Of a DNA stretch of 64,000 nucleotides, positions 1 through 7,240 are shown one piece after another. The notes under the pieces were generated by a model. It was not told the origin of the DNA. It ran no database searches and saw nothing but the letters and a program-made list of their open reading frames with translations. This DNA is from Peribacillus simplex (lineage in GTDB: Bacteria > Bacillota > Bacilli > Bacillales > DSM-1321). Both the position numbers and the translations under genes were made by a program. Every line of letters begins with the position of its first letter. Positions within the stretch are counted from its first letter, which is position 1. The stretch covers positions 868,001-932,000 of the forward strand of contig NZ_FTMX01000002.1 in assembly GCF_900156045.1 (NCBI RefSeq), read 5' to 3'.

Positions 1-539
1 ATTTTAGCCTTAATTTCATCACCAGTGGTTTTTGCCCGTTTTTTGAAATCATCCACCCATGCTTGGGCTTCTTTTTCTTTATTCAAAAGTTTACCGATTT
101 CTACATGTTGTGTTAAATAGTCCACTTTTCCGTATGTATACGTTACAGTTGGAGCAATTTCCTTTAATTTATCAACATTTTTAATCGTTGATAAACCAAT
201 GATTAAATCCGGATTCAACTCGATGATTTTTTCCAGGTTTTCGTCCGTCACTTCTTCGACATCTTTTAGCTCTTTAAAGTTCGGGTTCATTTTAGACCAC
301 GAATCAACCCCTACAAGGTTAACATCCAATGCCATTACGTTACCTGCGAAAGAAGATAGTACTAAAACACGCTGAGGATCTGCAGGCACTTCAACAGGAC
401 CATTTTCAGATTGGTACGTGATTGTACCTGATTTTTCCTTTTTTGAAGCAGTGCTTTTTTCTTTTTCGGTTGACTCGTTACCGCAAGCACTAATAATTAA
501 CACTAACAGCAGAATAAACGGGATCATTATCTTTTTCAT
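1..539 (-). CDS. Iron-siderophore ABC transporter substrate-binding lipoprotein (partial)
   Basis: Only the first ~179 codons are present; the gene runs off the left edge. The ATG at 537-539 opens a signal peptide with a hydrophobic stretch and the lipobox LIISAC, so the protein should be lipid-anchored outside the membrane. The mature part begins with a Lys/Ser/Glu-rich linker, then a segment of the FhuD/FecB-like periplasmic-binding fold (ADPQRVLVL..., ELNPDLIIGLS). It should capture a ferric siderophore and deliver it to a permease. Its start lies 50 bases inside the upstream ATPase gene, in another frame, behind AAAGGAG. The ligand cannot be read from the sequence. Confidence 0.85.
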   Translation of the reverse strand, partial: MKKIMIPFILLLVLIISACGNESTEKEKSTASKKEKSGTITYQSENGPVEVPADPQRVLVLSSFAGNVMALDVNLVGVDSWSKMNPNFKELKDVEEVTDENLEKIIELNPDLIIGLSTIKNVDKLKEIAPTVTYTYGKVDYLTQHVEIGKLLNKEKEAQAWVDDFKKRAKTTGDEIKAK

Positions 540-1338
540 TTGTTGTCAAATCTCCTTTTAATAAATTGTATGTGCTGCACATTGGTTTGTTCGTCCGTTG
601 ATCTCGTCCGATTACCGCATCAATATGGAATACTTCCTTAAGCACTTCATGAGTGATGACTTCTTCACAATCTCCCGCTTTGACTATTTCCCCGTCCTTT
701 AAGGCAATGATATAGTCGGCAAAGCGAGCAGCTTGGTTTAAATCATGAAGAACCATGACGATTGTACGTTCCTGTTCCACATTCAGCCTCTGTAATAATT
801 CTAGAACCTCCAGTTGATGCGCCATGTCCAAATAGGTGGTCGGCTCATCAAGGAAGATTATTTCCGTTTCCTGGGCAAGGGCCATCGCAATCCAAACACG
901 CTGGCGCTGACCTCCTGAAAGAGCATCAACCGGACGGAACTTGAAGTCTTTCGTGCCGGTCACTTCAAGTGCCCAATCAATCACATCATAGTCTTTTTGG
1001 GTGAGACGCCCAAAACCTTTTTGATAGGGAAAGCGCCCATATGATACGAGCTCCCCAACCGTCAATCCGCTTGCACTCTCGGGAGTCTGAGGAAGTATGG
1101 CCATTTTTCTTGCAAGGATCTTAGTGCTTTCTTTTGAAATATTCACCCCATCCAAAACAACCGAACCTGATTGATTTGGAATGATCCTGGTGATCGCTTT
1201 CAAAAGTGTCGATTTCCCACAACCATTTGAACCGATGATCGTTGTGATTTTTTTATCCGGAATTTTCACACTGAGATCTTTTACAATTAAACGTTCACCA
1301 TAACCAATTTCTAAATTCTCTGTATATAGGCGAACCAT
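490..1338 (-). CDS. Iron-siderophore ABC transporter ATP-binding protein (FecE/FhuC family)
   Basis: A 282-residue cytoplasmic ATPase that would energise ferric-siderophore import. Walker A is GSNGCGKST at residues 36-44, the signature LSGGQ at 140-144, Walker B IIFLDE near 160-165, and an H-loop VLHDLN follows near 200. This set and the overall length fit the FhuC/FecE/YusV group of Bacillus. The start is an ATG behind ATGGAGG. The last ~17 codons overlap the downstream lipoprotein gene, so the two are translationally close; no permease gene lies between them in this window. A consensus-like promoter with a Fur box precedes the gene, indicating induction by iron starvation. Confidence 0.9.
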   Translation of the reverse strand: MVRLYTENLEIGYGERLIVKDLSVKIPDKKITTIIGSNGCGKSTLLKAITRIIPNQSGSVVLDGVNISKESTKILARKMAILPQTPESASGLTVGELVSYGRFPYQKGFGRLTQKDYDVIDWALEVTGTKDFKFRPVDALSGGQRQRVWIAMALAQETEIIFLDEPTTYLDMAHQLEVLELLQRLNVEQERTIVMVLHDLNQAARFADYIIALKDGEIVKAGDCEEVITHEVLKEVFHIDAVIGRDQRTNKPMCSTYNLLKGDLTTNEKDNDPVYSAVSVNY

Positions 1339-1384
1339 TTTTCAACCTCCATTTACTGAAAAATAGGTAAGTAAAAAGTCAAAT

Positions 1385-1444
1385 GAAAATGATTATCATT
1401 ATCCATTACTTAATTACTATAATTCTATCTATATATATTGTCAA
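1385..1444 (-). promoter_or_regulatory. Fur-regulated promoter of the siderophore transporter
   Basis: On the minus strand, a -35 TTGACA (1439-1444) and a -10 TATAGT (1416-1421) are separated by 17 bases. Just downstream, 1385-1403 matches the 19-bp Fur box GATAATGATTATCATTATC at 18 of 19 positions. Fur bound here would block the start region. Confidence 0.85.
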
Positions 1445-1523
1445 TGGTAATTTCATGGGTATATAAGAAGAACTTCTGACAGGATTTTTTGAGACGAACC
1501 GTATATACCTACTGACAAATGAA

Positions 1524-1565
1524 AGCAGTAAAGGTCCCGGAAACATTTCCGGGACCTCTACTGCT
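1524..1565 (-). terminator. Hairpin between nfrA and the ABC transporter
   Basis: Arms AGCAGTA and AGGTCCCGGAA pair with TTCCGGGACCT and TACTGCT, giving about 18 pairs with one mismatch and a 4-base loop. It lies about 60 bases after the nfrA stop and probably ends that transcript, although the T tract is poor. Confidence 0.6.
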
Positions 1566-1623
1566 TGGCTCATTGAAAGATGCCCCTTATGGGGAAGGCA
1601 AGAATATTCCTAATTTACAACAA

Positions 1624-2373
1624 TCAATGCTTCTTAAATCCTTGTTTCTCAACGTAATCTTTCATGTACAACCTGCTTTTCTTACCAAGCATTCCAGCCA
1701 TTTGCTCAGTCCAGGTGTCTTTTCGTTTACCATTAGTGCGAAGATCATAATAATTGGAAATCGTTTCATTATACGCTTCAAGTTGTCCGATGAACTCTTG
1801 CTTATCCTCCTGATATCCATTTTCATGATAGATATTGGCCAGCGGCAAACGCGGCTTTTTATCCGAACGGTTTTTCGGATATCCGACCACTAGACCGAAT
1901 AATGGTATAACGCGATGCGGTATATTCAAAATCGCTGACACTTCCGGGAGATTATTGCGGATCCCGCCTATATAGCAAATGCCAAGATCCATTGATTCTG
2001 CTGCCAATGCTGCATTTTGAGCCGCAAGAGCAGCATCGATACAGGCAACCATGAATTTCTCCGTACTTTCAATCGATTCGGACAGGTCCTTGTTTTCCAT
2101 TTCGGAAACCATATCCTGACGATATAAATCGGCGCAAAAGACGAATAGATGTCCATTCTTCTCTACATATGATTGTGGTCCGGCAAGTTCAGCAAGCTTG
2201 GCTTTCTTTTCGGGATCGGTTACCCCTATGATTGAATACGCTTGAATATAGCTTGAAGTCGATGCCGCTTGGGCACATTCCACAATCGTATTGATTTGCT
2301 CCTCAGACAATAACTTGTCCTCAAAAGAACGAATGGAACGGTGATCTAAAATCTTCTCAATAATGTTATTCAA
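1624..2373 (-). CDS. nfrA: NADPH-dependent flavin/nitro reductase NfrA
   Basis: A 249-residue FMN oxidoreductase of the nitroreductase superfamily that uses NAD(P)H to reduce flavins, nitro compounds and possibly disulfides. The start is placed at a TTG (2371-2373) behind GGGGTGGGAG. This gives the N-terminus MNNIIEKILDHRSIRSF, which parallels B. subtilis NfrA; a GTG three codons upstream is less likely. Family signatures visible are the HRSIRSF FMN-binding motif, QAASTSSYIQAYS and LGICYIGGIRNN. The tail TNGKRKDTWTEQ is also typical. It lies on the same strand as trmL, 85 bases downstream, past a hairpin. Confidence 0.92.
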   Translation of the reverse strand: MNNIIEKILDHRSIRSFEDKLLSEEQINTIVECAQAASTSSYIQAYSIIGVTDPEKKAKLAELAGPQSYVEKNGHLFVFCADLYRQDMVSEMENKDLSESIESTEKFMVACIDAALAAQNAALAAESMDLGICYIGGIRNNLPEVSAILNIPHRVIPLFGLVVGYPKNRSDKKPRLPLANIYHENGYQEDKQEFIGQLEAYNETISNYYDLRTNGKRKDTWTEQMAGMLGKKSRLYMKDYVEKQGFKKH

Positions 2374-2411
2374 TGCTCCCACCCCTTAAGAATATGTAAG
2401 TAAAGCATCCA

Positions 2412-2438
2412 TCATCGGGGCTCAAACGCCCCCGATGA
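2412..2438 (-). terminator. Hairpin after trmL
   Basis: A perfect 9-bp stem (TCATCGGGG / CCCCGATGA) with a short loop lies 20 bases after the trmL stop. No long T run follows, so termination may be partial and allow read-through into nfrA. Confidence 0.5.
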
Positions 2439-2458
2439 CAGTTAGATATTGATGAAAC

Positions 2459-2947
2459 TCAACCTTTTGTTTTCAAATCCAATTCACGGTAATTTTGCTG
2501 TCTCAGTGCTTCATAAATCAAGATGGCAGCCGTGTTCGACAGATTAAGGGAACGTACTTTATCCGTCATCGGAATCCGCAGGCACCGGTCCATATTTTCT
2601 TGGATCAGCTCTTTCGGAAGACCCGTCGTTTCACGGCCAAAAATGAAGTATATTTCACTGTCTTGATCACTGTAATCGAAGCTGGAATGCGGCTGTTCCC
2701 CGAATTTGGTCAAGTAATAAAATTCACCGCCGGCATTTCTTTCATAAAACTCTTCTAACGAATCATAATAATGGATCTTTACATTCTCCCAATAATCGAG
2801 TCCGGCCCGTTTAAGCTGTTTGTCATCCGTCGAGAAACCGAGCGGGCGGATGAGATGTAAAGACGTATCCGTCCCTGCACATGTTCTTGCGATATTTCCT
2901 GTATTTGCTGGAATCTGTGGTTGATATAAAACTACATGTATTGACAC
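2459..2947 (-). CDS. trmL: tRNA (cytidine/uridine-34 2'-O)-methyltransferase TrmL
   Basis: A 162-residue SPOUT-class methyltransferase (CspR in B. subtilis) that methylates the ribose at the wobble position of leucine tRNAs using S-adenosylmethionine. Visible landmarks are the N-terminal substrate loop PQIPANTGNIARTC and the trefoil-knot motifs FGRETTGLP and LNLSNTAAILIYEALRQ. The length matches the family. The start is a GTG preceded by GAGGTGA. It follows queG and the amidase gene on the same strand, as in the B. subtilis yhbA-yhbB-cspR cluster, so the neighbourhood is devoted partly to tRNA wobble modification. Confidence 0.93.
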   Translation of the reverse strand: MSIHVVLYQPQIPANTGNIARTCAGTDTSLHLIRPLGFSTDDKQLKRAGLDYWENVKIHYYDSLEEFYERNAGGEFYYLTKFGEQPHSSFDYSDQDSEIYFIFGRETTGLPKELIQENMDRCLRIPMTDKVRSLNLSNTAAILIYEALRQQNYRELDLKTKG

Positions 2948-3014
2948 TTCATTTTCACCTCTAGTTTGAACTTCACCTTAATTATAGCATTAAACAAAAA
3001 AGACTAAAAACCAA

Positions 3015-3878
3015 TCACCTTCCATCCAAAATCACAAAGAATTTATAAACGATGTTCGGTGTATATCTGGTTGAATCCTCATATGTCCAATACCGGTGAC
3101 GGCTGTTCATCGTATGTGCATTCACAAGCGGCATCCCGTCCTGGTCCTTTGCCGTTACGATCAAGTTATGATCAAACCGTCCGTCCCCTTCGAAATCTAT
3201 GCAGAGGATATCACCCAAATTCAATTCCCTGGCCGACTCCACCTGCTTTGTCCTGATGGCATTGCCGGCTTTAAGCAGATGATATAAAGAATGGGCCGTC
3301 GTCCATGTGTAACTCCAGCTTTCCCCCCTTATCCACCAGCCCTTATTTTTGTTTGGCGCCCCCCACATCGGTATTCCTCCCGCATGTAAACATTGTGAAA
3401 TGTAATTTGTACAATCATCAGTGAATTTATGATAAGCCGGATTGAATTCGTTCCACCAACGCTCGGCATATTGGACGGCCTTCATTCGATCATACTTATA
3501 TGCGAGACGATCTGCGCCTGGATCACATTTTTGCGGTGCCTCTTCGGTTTCAAAGCTGGGAAACAGCTCACGTTCATCCACTATATACCCATTTCGAAAC
3601 CGGGCCTCCCTTTCTTCCATTTCTTCTTCTATATAAAATGAATCCTCCTGTTTCAATAAATATTGCAGATGCACATGATATGTCAGGACTGTATCATTGT
3701 CTTCCTTTTTCTTCGAATGTACCTTTCCTGCAGCATTCACCCGAACAATTTCCGCAGCACGGTTCCTCATCATTTCCTTCTTCAAATGCAACTTCCTTTC
3801 ACTCCGTTCCAGATTATCGGAAGTATAAAACTCCACTCTTTCTTGTAACAGGCGTTGCAATTGTTCCCTCAAGTTCAT
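3015..3878 (-). CDS. Putative amidase-domain protein, YhbB-like
   Basis: The C-terminal half is an amidase_6-type domain of the NlpC/P60-like papain fold: NPAYHKFTDDCTNYISQCLHAGG contributes the Cys, and FDHNLIVT the His. The N-terminal half is a charged region rich in Glu, Lys and Arg without a signal peptide. The open frame extends to 3956, but the ATG at 3876-3878 (MNLREQLQRL) directly follows AAGGAGG; a TTG two codons further in would have better spacing, so the exact start is uncertain. It lies between queG and trmL, as yhbB does in B. subtilis. Substrate is unknown; a peptidoglycan or spore role is only a guess. Confidence 0.75.
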   Translation of the reverse strand: MNLREQLQRLLQERVEFYTSDNLERSERKLHLKKEMMRNRAAEIVRVNAAGKVHSKKKEDNDTVLTYHVHLQYLLKQEDSFYIEEEMEEREARFRNGYIVDERELFPSFETEEAPQKCDPGADRLAYKYDRMKAVQYAERWWNEFNPAYHKFTDDCTNYISQCLHAGGIPMWGAPNKNKGWWIRGESWSYTWTTAHSLYHLLKAGNAIRTKQVESARELNLGDILCIDFEGDGRFDHNLIVTAKDQDGMPLVNAHTMNSRHRYWTYEDSTRYTPNIVYKFFVILDGR

Positions 3879-4022
3879 ACCCTCCTTCTTACCATCTATG
3901 CTAATGTGTATGTATGAAGGCATGGACAAAAACACAACTTCATATAATGCGGGCATTTCAACCGTTTAAAATAATGAAATTTATTAAAAAGGTTTCCTTG
4001 ATGGCACCGGAATATTTCAAGC

Positions 4023-4057
4023 AAAAAAAGCCGCCCCGTTTATATTTACGGGACGAC
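4023..4057 (-). terminator. Terminator after queG
   Basis: On the minus strand, a 10-bp stem with two G-U pairs (4030-4039 with 4048-4057) is followed by a run of seven T. It lies 13 bases beyond the queG stop. Confidence 0.8.
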
Positions 4058-4070
4058 TGCATTTTAGATA

Positions 4071-5210
4071 TCATTTTGTTTCCAAGGTAAACTGCAGTCC
4101 TTTCTCAATTTCCGCAAGTACCTCTTCATCCGTTTCCTTCATTCGTGCTTCTTCCAGAATGGAAATGGCCTGCTCCCTTCCAATTTTCCCAACTGCCCAG
4201 GCCGCTGTCCCCCGGATTACGGGCCGCGGATCATCCTTCATGACCTGTATCAATTGGGGCAATGCGGTTTCATCTTTGAAGTGGGCCAATGCTAAAATGG
4301 CATTCCGTTGGATTGGTTTCTTACCACGCCAAGATCCAGAAACATGGCCGTATGTCTCTTTAAAGTCCCGATTTGGAATCGTAAGCAGTGGTTTCAACAG
4401 CGGTTTCGCCAGCTCGGGGTCAGGTTCCATCTCTTCATGAAAATGAAAATCCATTCCTTTGTTTTTCGGACAAACTGTCTGGCATGTATCACACCCATAC
4501 AAACGATTGCCTATTTTCGTCCTGAACTCATCCGGAAGGAAACCTTTTGTCTGCGTTAAGAATGCAATGCAACGCTTGGAATTTAGCTGCCCGCCCTGAA
4601 CGAGCGCACCAGTCGGGCAAACATCGACACATTTATTGCATGTCCCGCATTGATCTTCCATCGGCTGATCAGGTTCAAATGGCAGGTTGGTAATCATGTC
4701 CCCCAAATATACATAAGACCCGAATTCCGGAGTGATGATCATACTGTTTTTTCCACTCCAGCCAATTCCTGCACGCTCAGCCACTGCCCTATCTGATAAC
4801 TCGCCCGTATCAACCATGGATTTCGTCAATGCCCCTGGCACTTTATCTTTAATGAAATCCTCAAGTAACTGCAATCTATTACGAAGAACGGTATGATAAT
4901 CCGTTCCCCAAGAAGCACGGCAAAAGATCCCGCGCCGCTCACTTTTTGTACTTTGCGGAGCATCCTTCAATTTCGAAGGATAAGCAAGCGCAATCGAAAT
5001 GATGGATTGCGGTTTATCGAATATCAATTCGGGCCTTACCCTTTTTTCTATATCGGATTCTTCAAACCCTGACTGATAATCCAGTTCCTGTTGACGTATC
5101 AGCCGACCTTTCAATTCAGTAAAAGCCGTGGCCGATGTAAATCCGATTTTATCGATGCCGATTTCCTTACTATATAAAATCACTTCTTGCTTGAATGAGT
5201 TCATATCCAT
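4071..5210 (-). CDS. queG: Epoxyqueuosine reductase QueG
   Basis: Catalyses the last step of queuosine synthesis, reducing epoxyqueuosine in tRNA with cobalamin and two [4Fe-4S] clusters. The sequence shows the ferredoxin-type motifs CGTCNKCVDVCPTGA (about residue 185) and CDTCQTVCPKN (about 238), the active-site region DTGELSDRAVAERAGIG, and a C-terminal HEAT-like repeat (ARPVIRG-type helices) for tRNA binding. The chosen start is the ATG at 5208-5210, 5 bases after AGGTGA; a GTG three codons upstream is possible. It is divergent from the B3/4-domain gene and heads the run queG, amidase, trmL, nfrA, although a terminator follows it. Confidence 0.93.
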   Translation of the reverse strand: MDMNSFKQEVILYSKEIGIDKIGFTSATAFTELKGRLIRQQELDYQSGFEESDIEKRVRPELIFDKPQSIISIALAYPSKLKDAPQSTKSERRGIFCRASWGTDYHTVLRNRLQLLEDFIKDKVPGALTKSMVDTGELSDRAVAERAGIGWSGKNSMIITPEFGSYVYLGDMITNLPFEPDQPMEDQCGTCNKCVDVCPTGALVQGGQLNSKRCIAFLTQTKGFLPDEFRTKIGNRLYGCDTCQTVCPKNKGMDFHFHEEMEPDPELAKPLLKPLLTIPNRDFKETYGHVSGSWRGKKPIQRNAILALAHFKDETALPQLIQVMKDDPRPVIRGTAAWAVGKIGREQAISILEEARMKETDEEVLAEIEKGLQFTLETK

Positions 5211-5314
5211 ATAAATCACCTATTTCATTCAGTATTCCCATTGAAGCTTGAATCCATTTCAAACCATTGCTATCTATGATAAACTAATTGCAATCATTTT
5301 TGGAGGTGAAACGG

Positions 5315-5983
5315 TTGGAAATTACCGTATCGGCTAATCTTAGCAGTAAAATCCCTGAATTCAAAGTTGGGATCATTACATATGAAAACATCGAAGTGGG
5401 TCCCTCCCCGCAAATGGTGAAAGGAAGACTTCAGCTATTTCAGGAAGCTCTTTTCTTCGACCTTGAAGAAAAGGAATTGACCGACTTTTCCGGCATTAAA
5501 GCGTGGCGGGAGATTTTCAAGGCTACAGGAACAAACCCGTCACGGTATCGCCCCTCCGTGGAAGCCCTTTACCGCCGCGTAAAAAAACAGAATTACTTGA
5601 CACCCATCCATTCAGCCATCGATTTGAATAACTTCTTCTCGCTGTTATATGAAGTTCCGATCGGCATTTATGATGCGGAAAAATTATCAGGAGACATCTC
5701 GATAAAGATTGGCGAAGGGTCAGATGGTTATGACGGTTTGAACGGCCGCTTGAATTCCATGGAAAATATGATCACTTCAGCCGATCATGATGGTGCATTC
5801 GGAAGTCCTTACGTTGATTCAGAACGCACGAAAGTCACCGAAGGAACGAAAAAAGCCATCCAAATCGTATATTTACAACCCAATACTCCAATCATGGAAG
5901 CAGATCAGCTAACGAAATCCTTGATGGACATGTTCCTTGAAATCCATGGTGGTGAAGGGACTTACTCGATTGTAAAAGGATAA
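5315..5983 (+). CDS. B3/4 domain-containing protein
   Basis: About 222 residues with a B3/B4 domain, the fold used for editing in phenylalanyl-tRNA synthetase beta subunits and found alone in many bacteria. Recognisable segments are FSGIKAWREIFKATGTNPSR and YRPSVEALYRRVKK, followed by LTPIHSAIDLNNFFSLLYEVPIG. The likely start is the TTG at 5315-5317, 6 bases after GGAGGTG; an upstream TTG at 5288 has no ribosome binding site. It may hydrolyse misacylated aminoacyl-tRNA or bind an amino acid, but the function of stand-alone members is not settled. A terminator follows closely. Confidence 0.8.
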   Translation: MEITVSANLSSKIPEFKVGIITYENIEVGPSPQMVKGRLQLFQEALFFDLEEKELTDFSGIKAWREIFKATGTNPSRYRPSVEALYRRVKKQNYLTPIHSAIDLNNFFSLLYEVPIGIYDAEKLSGDISIKIGEGSDGYDGLNGRLNSMENMITSADHDGAFGSPYVDSERTKVTEGTKKAIQIVYLQPNTPIMEADQLTKSLMDMFLEIHGGEGTYSIVKG

Positions 5984-6004
5984 TTAACATTGAGCGGAAC
6001 TGAG

Positions 6005-6035
6005 CCCTTCCACAATCGGAAGGGGTCTTTTCTTG
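6005..6035 (+). terminator. Terminator of the B3/4-domain gene
   Basis: Stem CCCTTCC / GGAAGGG with a 6-base loop and a TCTTTTCTT tail, about 20 bases after the stop codon. Confidence 0.8.
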
Positions 6036-6390
6036 ATTTTTAGCCGTGCACTACAATTCTTTTATTCAACCGTTCGGCTTACCTAATTACACAACTTTTT
6101 CAGTTTGGACGATAAAAGCACAAACTTATTCAAACTGATTCTACTAAAGTAGTCAATCTCTTTGAACAAGTATGTGCTGCATCGAAATCCCCACTCTCCC
6201 TGATGAAGGATCATCCATAAATAGAAAACTCCGGTTTTCGTTACGGTATGACATCCGGTATTACCGCTTCCATAGAATGTTAATTTGGACAATAAAAAAA
6301 TCCCACTGTAAACAGTAGAATTCTTGTAATAATATTTAAACGCAAAGCTTCGTTCTCCAGGTAACGAAACCCTACGTTATGAGTATGTAT
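6036..6390. other. Intergenic stretch without a recognised gene
   Basis: AT-rich DNA between the B3/4 terminator and the tRNA. A short open frame at 6083-6292 on the minus strand has no convincing ribosome binding site or recognisable product. Nothing else was identified. Confidence 0.5.
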
Positions 6391-6464
6391 TGGAGCGGGT
6401 GAAGGGAATCGAACCCTCATCATCAGCTTGGAAGGCTGAGGTTTTACCACTAAACTACACCCGC
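6391..6464 (-). tRNA. tRNA-Gly (anticodon TCC)
   Basis: The minus strand folds into a full cloverleaf. The acceptor stem is GCGGGTG/CACCCGC, the anticodon stem TCAGC/GCTGA with loop CTTCCAA (anticodon TCC), and the T arm contains GGTTCGATTCC. The CCA end is encoded. It stands alone rather than in a tRNA cluster. Confidence 0.97.
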
Positions 6465-6646
6465 AAATCATTGTAGAAGTTTGTCGAATCACTAACAAAA
6501 TTAATTATATAGTTTAATGTGAAAAAATGCAACAGTTCTTTTAAAAAAAATTAATAATTAATGTATTGTAACGTTAATATATTCATTCACTCAAGTAAAG
6601 ATGTTAAAAGTCCCCTGATTCAGAGAACTTTTTCATCTTATTTGAT

Positions 6647-7060
6647 TTAAGACCAAATGACTTCCATTAACCGCGGATAAACCTGCTGTGCTGTTTCAAG
6701 CAGCATGATTAACTTCCTGAACGCCAGATCCGGTACGATGTCCCCCTCAATGGAGTATGAATGCCGAATGGAAATGGTCCCATTTTCTTCATACAGCTTG
6801 GAATACCTAAAATTAGCATTAAATTCATTCAACAGTGTATGTACATCCTGTTTCTTTTCAGGATTCTTCAACTCGGCGACATTAAAGCAAAATAAGTCCG
6901 CCACATTTTCATCTTGATTGAAAGCAAATACTAAGAGGACCTTCCACCCGTCCTTTAACTTTTGCTCAGCTCTAAAAAAGGTGGTCCCATCTTCTTTCAA
7001 CTCATTCATATAGATTTTCTCACTAGTTAAAAAATCACGAAATTTAGCAACGTTTGACAT
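6647..7060 (-). CDS. YbjN-domain-like protein of unknown role
   Basis: A 137-residue soluble protein without a signal peptide. The pattern of a short alpha/beta fold with DGTTFFRAEQKLKDGWKVLLVFAFN, a basic middle segment and the C-terminal helix FRKLIMLLETAQQVYPRLMEVIW resembles the YbjN family (putative sensory-transduction regulators or chaperone-like proteins). The ATG follows GAAAGGTGATG. It is separated by about 180 bases from the FUSC gene on the same strand. No catalytic residues are evident and the family assignment is tentative. Confidence 0.6.
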   Translation of the reverse strand: MSNVAKFRDFLTSEKIYMNELKEDGTTFFRAEQKLKDGWKVLLVFAFNQDENVADLFCFNVAELKNPEKKQDVHTLLNEFNANFRYSKLYEENGTISIRHSYSIEGDIVPDLAFRKLIMLLETAQQVYPRLMEVIWS

Positions 7061-7168
7061 GGTTCATCACCTTTCTGTTTGTAAGTACATTTTATAATGA
7101 AAACCGACGTTTTTACAGACTTTTCTATAATCCTGCCAATTTCATCCTATTAACAGAGGCGAAGAAAT

Positions 7169-7224
7169 CATTCATTCATTCATTCATTTTTTTGAATAGG
7201 GAGTCAAATATGAACTCCCTATTC
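7169..7224. repeat. CATT microsatellite next to a perfect hairpin
   Basis: Five tandem CATT units (7169-7188) and a T run are followed by an 11-bp perfect stem (7194-7204 with 7214-7224), which extends to 15 bp if flanking A/T pairs are counted. The hairpin sits 17 bases beyond the FUSC stop. It lacks a T tract on either strand, so it may protect the 3' end rather than terminate. Confidence 0.55.
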
Positions 7225-7240
7225 AAAATCAATAGACTGA

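Noticed and set aside
6280-6498. 72-codon open frame on the minus strand
   Set aside because: It contains the whole tRNA-Gly gene.
7169-7188. Short tandem repeat considered as part of a CRISPR or phage element
   Set aside because: It is a simple tetranucleotide run without spacers or associated genes.
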